Shown: piece by piece, positions 47,901-59,133 of the stretch
Numbering within the stretch: position 1 is the stretch's first letter
Layout: every line of letters starts with the position of its first letter
NCBI GenBank assembly: GCA_027625915.1
Contig: JANTQA010000048.1
Span: forward strand, 1,302,001-1,366,000
Length of the DNA: 64,000 bases
Direction: 5' to 3'
From: Anaeramoeba flamelloides
Taxonomy: Eukaryota > Metamonada > Anaeramoebidae
Translations under genes and position numbers: made by a program
Notes under the pieces: model-generated
What the model was told of the DNA's origin: nothing
What the model saw: the letters and a program-made list of their open reading frames with translations, nothing else
Databases searched by the model: none

Positions 47901-50900
47901 TTAAATTTTTAAAAGAGTTTTAATAACCAGAACAAATTGATCAATTAAAACTTGTAAATATTTAGGATCAAGATAATTTAATGGCTTATCTTTTTGAATC
48001 ATTATATAATAATCCAAGATATCAAGTAATTTTTTAACTACCGGTGTTAAGATAATGTTTTGAAGGTCAGATTTTGCACAACCTAATCTTAAAAGTAATT
48101 CAAGATGCTTTTCAGAATGTTTTTTTTGCACTGCAATTTTTACCTTTTCTTTTTTGATATTTAATTTACTTTCATTTAACAATTCATTTTTAAATTCGAG
48201 TAGTTTGTCATTTTCCTCATTCGCAAGAAATGAATTACTATTGATTGCTTCAATTTGAATAAAGGGCATTTCAATTACAAAGTTTTTTTCTTTTAATTTT
48301 TCTAACTTTTCAAAAAATCCACACTCTTGTACGTCCTTTTGTAATTTCTTTATATTTATGTTTTCAAGATCCTCAAAAATTACGGGCACTACCCAGTTTT
48401 GATAATTTTTTTCTTTAATCTCTTTAATAAATGTTGGCAAAGACTGTGATATTGAAGGGAAAAAATAATCACCAAATTCTAATTTTGTAGATAAATTTTC
48501 TAAATTTTTTTTTGATCTGATTGCTTCTTCATCTTCTTCGTCATCATCTGAATAAATCTTTGTTTTTCAAATAAGGGATTGAATTAATTGTTATTGTTAT
48601 TAATAAACAAATAAGTAATAAATAAATAAAAAAATAAATAAATGCCCTAATGTAAACCTTCATATAATTTTTCAAAAAAGGAAAAAAAAACTTACAAAAA
48701 AAGAGTTCTTGTTTTTATTTTTTTCTATTTTATGAGTTTTTTTTAATTTTTTAACTTGTTGAATTAAATTTTTTAAAATGTTTTTTTTATATTTTTTTCT
48801 CCCTTTTTGTATAAATGGATGCTATAGAGTATATTATATAAGAATAGATAAAATAAATAAATTAAATTAAAAAATATTAAAATTTAAAGAATAATAATAA
48901 TAAACTAAAATTCAAAAATCGTTGTTCACTTTTAAATCTGATTCTCCAGTATTTTTTTGTGGATTTTCATCATGAAACAAGTAGATTTCAATTATTACTT
49001 ATTTTTCATTTTTTTCATTTTCTTTTTCTTTTTCCATTTCTTTTTTCTTTTTTCTTTAGTTTCTTTTTTTTAATTAAAAATATTTTTCAAAAATATTTTT
49101 CAAAAATTTTTTGGTTTCCTTTTTTTGGTTTGAAAATTTTAATAGATTTGAGTTATTTATTTATAAAATAGAAAATATGTATTGAATCAAAGAGGCTGCC
49201 GATTCATTTATGAGTTTTTTTTCTTAATTAATAGAAAAAAATTCATAATGTTATATTCATAAATTATTGTTTAATTTTATTTATTTTATTCTGATTTTTT
49301 TCAAATTTCTTTAGTTTGTAAATAAATTGTATTGTTAAATTGATTAATAATTAAGAAAATAACTCTAGAAATATTTTGAATATTTCTATTTAAACTTGTA
49401 AACCAAAAAAATACCAGTTTTTTTAAAAAAGCGAATAAAAGTTTTTGAATTTGAGGTTATATTATGGTTTAAACTCGATAAAGGGATTTAATTAATTCAC
49501 CTATTTATAAAAATAACCCCAGTTCAAAAATTGTGACCCACCTGTAATAATAAAGTGGTAAATATATCTTTTAGTATTCAAGAACAACTAATTATTTAAT
49601 CTTATTCTTAGTTCACTTTAAAATCATTCTAAACAAACAAAAACTCTGAAATTATAAAAAATTTAAAAAAATAAAACCAAAAACTAAAAAAAAAAAGTTC
49701 ATCATAATTTTTGAAACAACGTTACGAATTTTTTATTAATGAACTTTCACTGAAAAAAGGTTAGCATTAAGATTTTTTGCTAATAATTATATGAATTTTA
49801 AAAGACATTACAGTGCCTCAATTTTCTTAATGTTTATTTGTTTTTTCCTATTCCTTTTTTTTTTTTTTTTTTGAGAATTGACTGGTTTTAAAGAAAAAAT
49901 AGATTCAATAATAAAAAAAAAAAAGAAAAGCTTGAAAAAAATAAAAAGAAAAATTTGAAAAAGAAAAAAAAAGAAAATCAAAAAAAAAGAAAAAATTAAT
50001 CAAATCATTTTCTAAATATTACATTTGGAATTTTTGATCTTTTGTTAATATCCTAAATTATTAAATGTCTTACAAATAAATAAATTGAATTATTATTAAG
50101 GGATTAGAATCTAAAAAGGAGAAGTCTAAAATTAAAGTCTGTTGTTATTGAGGTAACCACATTAGTACTACATTGTTCAAATGTCTCTAAAAAATTGATT
50201 AGTAAAGTGGTACTATTTGTTGATCCTCATCAATTAAAAATGATCTATTGTATTAAGTAAAAAACCCAAAAAAATTCAGAAAGAAATCTGTATTTCTCAC
50301 CACAAATTTAATGGTTTAATAATCTATTTTCAGACTCCAAAACCAGAAAAATATCTTTCTTAAATTTGTGGCCAAATGTAGATTAATAGCTAAAAAATTC
50401 AATTATTTTTGTAAATTAAATAATTAACAAATAGGATTCTTTTGAAAAATTTTCTCTAATATCGAAAACAATATATTGAAGTTACAATTAACTTTATAAA
50501 AAGGAAATATAACTAATCATTCTTTAGGGTTTTTTTAAATTTGATTATTATTGAGTTAATCTTTGAAATTAAAAAATTCAAAAATAGTTACTTTTGGAAG
50601 TTCTAAATCTAAATTATTAAATACTGGAATAGTATTATTTGAGTTTCTATTTTTAGATTTGGAAAAAGAATTGAAAAAAAAAATATTTCCAGAATGACAA
50701 TTGTTTGATTAGTGATCCTTAGTAAAAAACCCAATAATTTATTATGCAATAATATTTATAATAGATTTTTTAGAGTCACAGAAACAATGCAGCCTTGATG
50801 TACTAATTCCATTTACCAATCAATTACAATATACTTTAATTATAGACGAATATAGGGTGGCACTAATCACTTAAGGGTAGAGTCATTATGGTGTAATTTT

Positions 50901-53900
50901 TTATTCTGAAATGGAAAAAAACTTTTTAGTAATTTTTATGAGGACCTAACACCAATCAAAAACCAACCAACCTTTGATGTACGATCGATATCCAAAAATC
51001 AACAAACAAAAATGAGGACATTTTTAGAAAAAAGCGCCAAAGAGAGACACTCAATTTTCAATTAGAATGGTTAGAATATACAATTTTGAAAACAACCATG
51101 TCAGTTTTTAAGTGTCTCTCTTTGGCGCTTTTTGAGATCTCGATGATTTTTTTTTTCTTTTTTTTTCATTTTTCAAATGAAATATTTTTATTGGTTGAAT
51201 TTTACCTAATCCTTACTTGATCAGATTTAGAGGGTTGCAAAATAACCATAAATCAGACTAAATCAAATTAAATTGATTGCGAAATTCAATAAAGCAATTT
51301 GTTTTAAATTAAAGAAATTTACTCATTTGGAAATAGAAAATGAGAAAAGATGAATTTTTTTTTTAAATTTTGATTTTTTGGAATTGAGAACTCTTTTAAA
51401 CTTATTTTTCTTCGTTGAATTTTTTATCAAAGATGATCCAATAAGAATTTTTTTTATTTGAATTTTGTCAACTAAAAGAAGGACTATTTCACAGTAGCCT
51501 TTTTGGTCTCAGGTCACCCCTTGAGTATGGCGCATATTCACGGTAAATGACTAGACCCTTAAGAAACAATTGAGTTATAATAACAATTTTGAATATTTAA
51601 AACCTGATATTTGAATTGAGTTTAATAAAGATATTTTACAATAAATTTACCTTGCCTTTTTAGAAATGGCTTATCTATATAGATTGAGATATCTAAAAAA
51701 CAAAAAACAATGTTGCATACCTTTAAGAGTTTTTTTGCCTGTGGGCGATTCTCAAAATCTTTTTGTAAACATAAGGTAATAAAATCATTAAATTCTTTTG
51801 AATATTTTTTAGGGTTTTTTAATTTAGGGGAATCCTTTTGGGTGATTACAAAGATCACTCTCATGGGATGTATTTTGTGCCTTGGGGGGTAAATTTCTGC
51901 AAGTTCAATTGCCGTGATCCCTAAACTCCATATATCAGCCTTTGAGTCGTAATTTTGATAATTTTGAATCACTTCTGGTGCCATCCAATAGGGCTAAAAT
52001 ATAAAACCAAAGAAATAATTTTAATTCATTGTTTTATTATTGTGTGAAAGATAAATTTTAAAAGGTGTTTATAAAAAAGTTTCTATATTAAAATATTGCT
52101 AATTTATAAATCTTTTTTTAAAACTTTTTTTTTCACACAACTTTTCAATGAAATTTTATGGATAAAATAATAGTTTTTATTATTGCCATAAAATGTTATC
52201 TTTGTTTATAAAATAAAAAAATCAAAAAAAAAAAAAAAAAGGTAATTACAGATCCAATAAATGTATTTCTTTTTGAAATAGTTTTTGTTAAATGTGTTGC
52301 TACCCCAAAATCTGCTAATTTGACTTCACCCTTTTCTGTCAAAAGAATATTCCCTCCTTTAATATCACGATGTATTGAACGATTTTTATGAAAATATTCA
52401 AGCCCACAAATGGTCCCATAGCAAATTGCAGATATTTGACCTTCATTGAGCCCATGGTCTAAAATTTCACAAATATCACTAACACTTCCACCTCCACAAT
52501 ATTCCATAACAATCTACATAGAATTTAAAAAATTAAAATATATAAACGGAATTTTTTGCACAAATTTTGAAAAATAAATTATTTTGTTAAAAGTGTTCTT
52601 AAAATAGTAAAGTCTAGTTTTTATCCATAAACGTAAAACATTAATAGATATAATTATTGCTTTTATTTGGAGTTTCAACGAGAAAAATAATTTAATTGCA
52701 AATTCCTTTGTATTCAAATAAAATTGGAAACTTTGTTTCCATCAAAGGGGTCTCCCAAAAAAAAACATTTTTTTTTCCAAATACTCAATTATTTTTGATA
52801 ATTGAACTTTTGGAGAAAAAATAATAAATAAGTAGAATAATAAACATTGTGAAATAATTCGTATCCATATGAAGTAAATCTAACCAATCTTTATATTTTC
52901 TTAAAAATTTAAAAAAAAATAATATTTACATAACACATTGAAGAAAAACAACAGGGTTCATTTTGATCTTCAATTAAAGATCAAATAAAATTCCAATAGA
53001 AATCAATATACTTTTTCTACAATCATTTTCACTGTTTCGAATAACATTAGAATAACACACTTTTATTAAGTGAATATTGATCTTGTAATAAAAAAAAAAT
53101 TTGCGAAAATATTAGGTTTTCAAAAAAAATTTAAAAAAAATTGTAAAAAAAAAGAAAAAATAATTTCAATTTTGAAAATAAATTTTTTGTATCTAATGTC
53201 TATTTCAAACCCTTTAAACACATGTAATTCACCCATTGCAACTGGATTCCTTGGCTGTACAATAGTTTATATTTTGAATTTTTTTTTAAACTCAAAAGTA
53301 ATGCACAACAATAAATTCTATTTCAAGATATTTTGTAGAATTTAAAATGAGATTTATTAAATAGAAATTGCCTTTTTCGATACCATAGTGGAATAAACAA
53401 ACAAAACGAAAGAGTTTGTTTTATCTTATAAAGGACCCAGAAAAGAATTTTACTGTGATTACCGTTGCTTTTCTATTTATTGAGATCCAATTTATTCTTT
53501 TCTAGAGTGTTATAAACGAAATGGTTGAATTATTGATGCAAAAAGAAAGCCTTTTTCTTGATTGTGGGAAATAATTTTCAAATCCCCCAAAATTAATTTG
53601 TTAACAATAATAAAACAAAAATAATCGGTAAAATATAAGTTTCAATTAGTTCACTTCTAAATAAAACTTTTATCGATTTTTACTTTCTCTAGGTTTGAAA
53701 AAAAAAAAAAAAAAAAAAGGGAAGAAAGAAGAGGCATTAAAACAATGAAAAAGAAAAAAAAAACTTTTTTCTTTTTTTTACAGAAGAATAATTGAAAAAG
53801 TAATCAAACAAAGTATTTGAAACAAATTCTGAAAGGTTTTAATGATAAAATAAAGTTTCTAAATACCAATTAAAAATAAATCAGTTTGTGATGTTGATAT

Positions 53901-56900
53901 ATTTCTAAAAATTCACCAAAAATGAAAAACAAGGTCATTTTTAGAAAAAAAACACCAAAGATCACCCTAATAATTTTTTTTTTTTTAATATATGCATCTA
54001 TATAACATTTTTATGACAAAATTTCCTTTTACATGATGATTTCTTCAATATTTTTTTAAAAAAATATTCTGTATAACAGGCTTATAACATGTTAAAAATT
54101 TTATAACTCATTTTATAACAAACATTTATATTATAAAAGTTTGTATTATTAAATTTTTATAACATTTTTTAATTTTAAAACACCTTTACAACACGTTTAT
54201 AACATGTTATCAAAAACTTTTTTTATTAGGGGATACACTCAATTTCCAATTTAATCGTTGTTAATTATAATATTGAAAATAACTGTATTAGTTTTGAAGT
54301 GTCACACTTTGGTGCTTTTTGAGATCTTGAATATTTTTTTTTCATTTTTTTCATTTTCTTATGAGTTATTTTTACTGAAAAAATATTATAAAATCCTTAC
54401 GTTGTAAAATATAGAAGGTTACAAAATAACTAAAAATTAGATTAAACCCAATTAAATTGATTGTGTACTTGAAAAAAAATAATTTGTTTCAAATTGAAGA
54501 AATTTAACTCTTTGGAAATTTAAAAACAAAGAAAAAATGAGTTTTTTTTTTCTAAAAATTTATTTTTCGAAATTGTGAAACATTTTTAACTTTTTTTAGT
54601 GATTTTTTTGATTTTTGGGAATTGAGATCTCGGTTTATTTCTTTTTTTTGTGTTTAAGTTTTTTGCATAATAGAATTCTACTGAAATATTTTTTTGTTAA
54701 TTCTTTTTTATGTTATTTGGATTTAGCGATTTCTTTTTCTATTTGGAAAATTGAGTCTTAAATTAATTTTTTTTTTGTTATTTGAATTTTGTCAATCAAA
54801 AGATTCTTTCTAAACTTTTTTTTTTTTGTTTTAGTTTTTTGCATAATAGAATTCTACTGAAACATTTTTTTGTAAATTCTTTTTTATGTCAATAGATATC
54901 ATTGAAAATCCTTTGATTTTTTTGCTTTTGATTTTTGAAATTTTTGAAATTTCAAATGCTTAAAAAAAATTTTTTTTCCATTTAGATTTTTTGAGAGAAT
55001 TTTTTTTGTTTGTTGACTTTTTACTTTTTAATCTAATAATAATAATAAATTATAACATGTTTTAAAGGTGTTGTAAAGGTGTTCTAAACATTTAAAATGC
55101 TATGAAGTTTTATATAGAATTTATAATAACAACTTTTATAATATAAATGTTTGTTATAAAATGAGTTATAAATTTTTTAACATGTTATAAGCCCGTTATA
55201 AGAATATTTTTTCAAAAAAATATTGAAAAAATCATCATGTAAAAGGAAATTTTGTTATAAAAATGCTATATATATATATATATATACTAATTCTGGCTTT
55301 TTATTCGAAAAAATTACAAGTATATGATTCTAAACTACTGATAAGAAAGTGATTGTTTCTCTAAAAAGTTTAAGATAGCATTGTAGTCACTGTGGAAAGA
55401 TTTTGGGAAATCCTTGAGTAATTAGGCAAGGTTTGAAAATTTTCCTGATCTTCTTATTTCCAATTCTAACAAAGTGAATTAAGATGTATTTTACTAATAA
55501 ATTCGACTTTAAAAATGTTATTAAAAGTTATTTTAGAACACTTTAACGAAATTATTTTACGAAGTTTTAATCTCATAAATCCCAAAAGATCGCTGTGCGC
55601 AAGGATTTACGAAATTGGAAAATTAATTTGGTTCAAGTAACCTATTTAAGGTTTACAATCCCTGAAATTTGAAAAAAGATTATCTTGTGTCGTTTGTTAC
55701 CACTTGTTAATTTGGTTTTTAGCTGATCGATCTTGTACTTGGTATGGATTTTAAAAGTGGTTCAAAATGGCAATTTTTGACAATTTATTTTTTTTTTTTC
55801 CGAAATCCGAATTGAAGAGTTTAAGATTCATTGGCTGGAACTTAAGTTATAAAAAAATGTGGTTTGTAGGTTGTTGATTGAAATTTTTAATTAAGTTTGG
55901 TTTTATTTGGAGCTTTTAATAATTTTTTTTTTTTCATTTGGTTAATTGACAAAAAAGTAAATCAAGATTCTTTTCGACAACCCAAAATTCAAAAGTTATT
56001 CTTAAACTACCTATCAATCTATTAACCTTACACTATTCAATTCGGATTTCGGAAAAAAAAAAAATAAATTGTCAAAAATTGCCATTTTGAACCACTTTTA
56101 AAATCCATACCAAGTACAAGATCGATCAGATAAGAGCCAAATTAACAAGTCACTACCCCCAATACACCAGATAATCTTTTTTCAAATTTCAGGGATTGTA
56201 AACCTTAAATGATCCATGTATAACAAAGAAAAAAAGTCTTCAACTTTTTGGTTATTTTTCACATTTTCATACCTTGCTAACAAGCATTTAAAACTTTATA
56301 ATAGACGAAAAAGAAAAAAGCCCATCAATTGTTCCTTAAAGATTGGAAATTGAATGAATTCCGTTTCTGTGTTGGAAAACAATATCTAAAACCAAACAGT
56401 GTTTTTGGTTTTGGTTCGAAAAAAATCAATAATTGTTTTTTCAAAAAAAATAAAAAACGTTTGGTCTCTTTTTTCTTTGAAAAAGAAGAAAAGAGGCCAT
56501 TTATAGAAGATTTTGAAAATGAGAAAAAAACACATTTACAAATTTTTGAAATTAGAAAAAAAAAAAAACATTTTTTTACCACTTCAAGTCAAGAATTTTT
56601 AGAGGAATGCTCCAAATCAGTTACTGTCAAGAACACACAATATACGCAGGTTTTAAGTTTGATCGCCTTTGGTTGTTTCTTAACAAGGGCGAAATAAAAG
56701 GAGAGATAGAGACTCATTAAAAAGTTGGACAATCTAGTTTGTCTCTGGGAATTTAAACCAAGTTTTATCCTCGTTGGATGAAAATGTAAAATTTAACTTC
56801 AATGTTTTCAATGACTCCATTGGGATAAAAATATCCTTTGAAGAACAAGTTATTTAAAGTTTGAAAAATAACAAAAAAGACTTATTTTTGTTTTTTTTTT

Positions 56901-59133
56901 GTAACTGTTTCGTTTTAAGTTGTGCAGAGTTAGATCCCGAGTTCCAAAAAATAAATAGCACCTCAAATTGTTTCATTTGTTCAACAATCATCAGTTATAA
57001 TTCCTCGTTTTGGATTACCTCCCTGGCTCAAAATATGAGCTTGTTCTAGTGTTAAGATGATTTTAATCGTTGTAATTACCTGGCCCCACCAATATCATCT
57101 TATATCACTTCGAACAATATCATATTTCTCGTTCTTCCAGGCCTAACTCGTATCATAATAAAGTGATTGTTTCCAAAACGAACCAATAAACAACGTTATA
57201 TAGATAATTTTAGAGTCGGAAAACAGTTTTTCATTACTTGCTTTTTTTTACCGTAATTTTTTTTTAATTAAATTAAATCTTCGATCTGGATCAAAAAAAG
57301 TGACTACCCTAATAAAAAAAATTTTTTATAACATCTGTATAAGATTTTTATGACAAAATTTCCTTTAACATGATGATTTCTTCAATATTTTTTTAAAAAA
57401 TATTTGTATAACAGGCTTATAACATGTTAAAAATTTTATAACTAATTTTATAAAAAACATTTATGTTATAAAAGTTGTTATTATAAACTTTTATAATATT
57501 TTAAACGTTTATAACACCTTTACAACACGTTTATAACATGTTTTAAAAAATTTTTTTAATTAGGGCTAGTACCCACTAGTATGAAAAAATAAAATTGAAA
57601 AAAAAAAGTTAGACAAAACTACTCCATTCCTTAACCTTTCATCTTGAATAATAAAGTTTATTCACAATATAATCAAAATTCCAGAACTTTAAATTCATGA
57701 GACTATTTTATTTATTGTTGTTAGTATAACCAACTTTTTTGAAAAGTCTCTAGTCTAGAAAAAAAGGCATTTTTCGGGTAAAAAACTACAAATAAACGGA
57801 AGAATAAATTATAGATTAATTCAACTTGGAGATATTTACTTTGATGAGGTAATAACGAATAGTTATGAAAACATTGTACTCATCTAATAAAACTGAAACA
57901 GAGAAAAAAAAATTACTGATTATAATTATTGTGAGTGTCCTAGGTTTTTTTTTACTTTTTGAAATAAACCGAAAATTTCTTAAATTTTCTGTTCATTTCA
58001 AAAATTAAAAAAAACCTAACGGAAAATCAAAAAAAAAAGATTTTTTTCAATTTATATTAATAAATAATTTCATAATAGTCCAAATAATTGGTTATCAGTT
58101 TGAAAGATTTTAATTAAATTTAAAATACTTTTAAAATATATCATTATAACCTCTTAACTGTGTAAATAAAAATATTCAAATTTTTTACTATTAAATTTAA
58201 AAAAAATCTTACTGGAAAATTGAATTTTCCAACTTAAATTGTTAAATATCTTTAAAAGTATTTTTTGATCCAAGATCCTTTATTAACTAATAGTGTTTAT
58301 TATAAGTGAAGTTATCAAAAAGTGTAAAATTAGCAAATGTTTGATTTTTTTTTGAAAAAATTTTTTCATGTTCGTGCCTTAAAATGAAATTTTATAAAAA
58401 AGAAAACAATCAATAAAAAAAGGTGGCTTTTTACTTTCAAAAAAATCTTTTTTTATGAGGTATTATTCTGTTGTTTTTTTTGAAACCAACAGCCACTATC
58501 AAAAACAAAACCCTTTTACTCTCCGAGTAACAATTTTTCATGTTGTAAATTAAAAGTATCCTTCAAAAAAAATTTTTTTCATTTCTGAGTGATTTGGCTT
58601 GCTTTGAGCGACAAGAAATTCTGACAATATTATTGTGGTTTGATTATTTTAGGTTGTACTTTTCTTCAGGACTGGTGTTGCAAATGGAGTAAATGTTAAA
58701 AGTAGAGATTCATTAAAAAAGAAAAGAAAAGAAAGAAAAACAAACAAACCCAAAGGTAATCGTCTTTATAATAGGTCTCAATATAACGAATTATATTTGT
58801 GTGTTTACATTTTTTTAAGCTTGATATTTCTGGGATGATCTCTTCGATATCTTCGGCTTCAGAAAGAGCGATCAATTTTACTGCACATAATTCTTTTGTT
58901 GAGATTTCCTCGGCTTTGTAAACTGATCCATAGCTCCCTTTTCCAAGGAGTTCAAGTAACTGTTTTGAAGGTTAATTTTGGTCATATTAGATTTGTTTTT
59001 GAGATGATTTCAAGAAATAAAAGAAAAGAAAAAAGAGAAAAAAAAATCTTGATAAATGTCGAGTAATTCATACAGTATAAAGTGTTGTTGGATCTTTTTT
59101 TGAAATTGGCAATATTGAAGAAATTTCAGACAT
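47901..59133 (-). CDS. SPS1/STE20 (germinal-centre-type) protein kinase, six exons over 11.2 kb
   Basis: 529 residues from exons 59133-59074, 58959-58750, 52513-52250, 51993-51721, 48821-48696 and 48557-47901, all phase 0. Residues 18-280 are a complete Ser/Thr kinase domain: P-loop GKGSYGSV (26-33), Lys48 in CAVK, helix-C Glu64, hinge VMEYCGGGSVSD, HRDIKGGN (138-145), DFG (158-160), and the STE20 signature TFIGSPYWMAPEV across an exon join, then DIWSLGITAIELAE and HPFIQKGRKK. The order and the C-terminal block (acidic YSDDDEEDEE, then LPTFIKEIKEKNYQ) fit MST3/STK24, MST1/2 or severin-kinase types, which act in cell polarity, cytoskeleton and Hippo-like signalling. Exact subtype is open and no SARAH domain is obvious. 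Introns are 114, 6236, 256, 2899 and 138 bp; the two long ones are packed with repeats. Exon 5 and the start of exon 6 are the least certain. Confidence 0.88.
50096..50874. mobile_element. TTAA-ended MITE, family D, copy 2
   Basis: 779 bp from TTAAGGGATTAG to TAATCACTTAA, in kinase intron 4. Opposite orientation to 8735-9495. The inner palindrome is present (TTTCTCACCACAAATTTAAT near 50297, CTTAAATTTGTGGCCAAATG near 50360). Its right TTAA is also the left TTAA of the family A element. Confidence 0.75.
50871..51562. mobile_element. TTAA-ended MITE, family A, copy 3
   Basis: 692 bp, TTAAGGGTAGAGTCATTATG to AATGACTAGACCCTTAA, in kinase intron 4, ending 159 bp before exon 4. Very similar to 2184-2884, so a young pair. 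Confidence 0.8.
52920..53350. repeat. Dispersed repeat G, copy 1 (kinase intron 2)
   Basis: Matches 62655-63000 in order and orientation: CACATTGAAGAAAAACAACA versus CATATTGAAAAAATACAACA, then GTTCATTTTGATCTTCAATT, TAACATTAGAATAACA, GATCTTGYAATAAAAAAAAA and CCCTTTAAACACATRTAATTC. Ends not defined. Confidence 0.55.
53880..54900. mobile_element. Old family A relative, interrupted by a family F element
   Basis: Shares the family A phrases (ACAAGGTCATTTTTAGAAAA, CACTCAATTTCCAATTT, GAGATCTTG, TTTGTTTCAAATTGAAGAAA) but neither TTAA terminus is recognisable. A 267-bp family F copy splits it at 53965-54231. Further right a direct duplication (GCATAATAGAATTCTACTGA at about 54663 and 54840) has grown inside it. 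Confidence 0.5.
53965..54231 (+). mobile_element. MITE, family F, copy 1 (nested)
   Basis: 267 bp from CCCTAATAATTTTTT to TTTTTATTAGGG. Internal landmarks are GACAAAATTTCCTTTTACAT, GCTTATAACATGTTAAAAAT and ACACGTTTATAACATGTTAT. Inserted in the family A relative at 53880-54900. Confidence 0.75.
55032..55292 (-). mobile_element. MITE, family F, copy 2 (inverted)
   Basis: Same landmarks in reverse: ATAACATGTTTTAAAGGTGT, AACATGTTATAAGCCCGTTA, ATGTAAAAGGAAATTTTGTT. One end has grown an (AT)n run (about 55267-55286). The final GGG bases are lost on both ends. Confidence 0.7.
55640..56210. repeat. Long inverted repeat, arms about 170 bp, loop about 225 bp
   Basis: Left arm 55640-55815 includes AAGGTTTACAATCCCTGAAA, TGATCGATCTTGTACTTGGT, TTAAAAGTGGTTCAAAATGG and CCGAAATCCGAATTGAA. 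Right arm 56041-56210 is its complement with few differences. The arms are GC-richer than the surroundings. It could be a foldback element or the product of inverted duplication. Lies in kinase intron 2 between two oppositely oriented family F copies. Confidence 0.8.
56305..57049 (+). pseudogene. Possible PH-ArfGAP gene remnant inside the kinase intron
   Basis: From an AG at 56304, 131 codons are open to 56697 and read like a PH domain: a WKLNEFRFCVGK strand pair, charged middle, and a final helix after KKHFFTTSSQEFLEECSKSV. About 210 bp later, after a clean acceptor-like GTTGTGCAG (56911), a second block reads ELDPEFQKINSTSNCFICST and then FWITSLAQNM, which recalls the start of an ArfGAP zinc finger (CxxC followed by W.SLN), but it stops before the second Cys pair. 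The order PH then ArfGAP fits ACAP-type proteins, yet the phases do not join and the zinc finger is incomplete. On the opposite strand to the host gene. Weak; it may be an old gene copy or chance. Confidence 0.3.
57307..57565 (+). mobile_element. MITE, family F, copy 3, with a 3-bp target duplication
   Basis: 259 bp from CCCTAATAAAAAAAATT to TTTTTTTAATTAGGG, flanked on both sides by CTA (57304-57306 and 57566-57568). Three-base duplications are known for PIF/Harbinger elements; that assignment is an inference. Confidence 0.75.
57570..58400. repeat. Dispersed repeat H, copy 2, with one type-2 hairpin
   Basis: Compact version of 34560-36420. The hairpin at about 57945-58015 (TTTGAAATAAACCGAAAATT and complement) follows GTGAGTGTCCTAGG. 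It shows what the unexpanded repeat looks like. Confidence 0.55.

Noticed and set aside
48440-48446. Exon 6 of the kinase starting at the CACAG acceptor near 48443
   Set aside because: It is in phase, but it would discard the acidic, codon-like block DDDEEDEE... that an acceptor at 48558 keeps in phase and that fits the family's linker.
51622-51720. Read-through from kinase exon 4 into DKPFLKRQG and a possible 19-nt exon at its end
   Set aside because: It imitates the expected HPFL motif, but a donor (AAG/GTATGC) precedes it and exon 5 at 48821 supplies HPFIQKGRKK in the correct phase with good splice sites.
58654-58755. Plus-strand frame VVLFFRTGVANGV... with splice-like borders
   Set aside because: It overlaps kinase exon 2 only in part and is mostly intron antisense; no partner exon.
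58807-58809. GTAAAC as the end of kinase exon 2
   Set aside because: Reading through it gives CKHTNIIRYIETYYKDDYLW, the expected kinase segment, ending at a donor in phase with exon 3.
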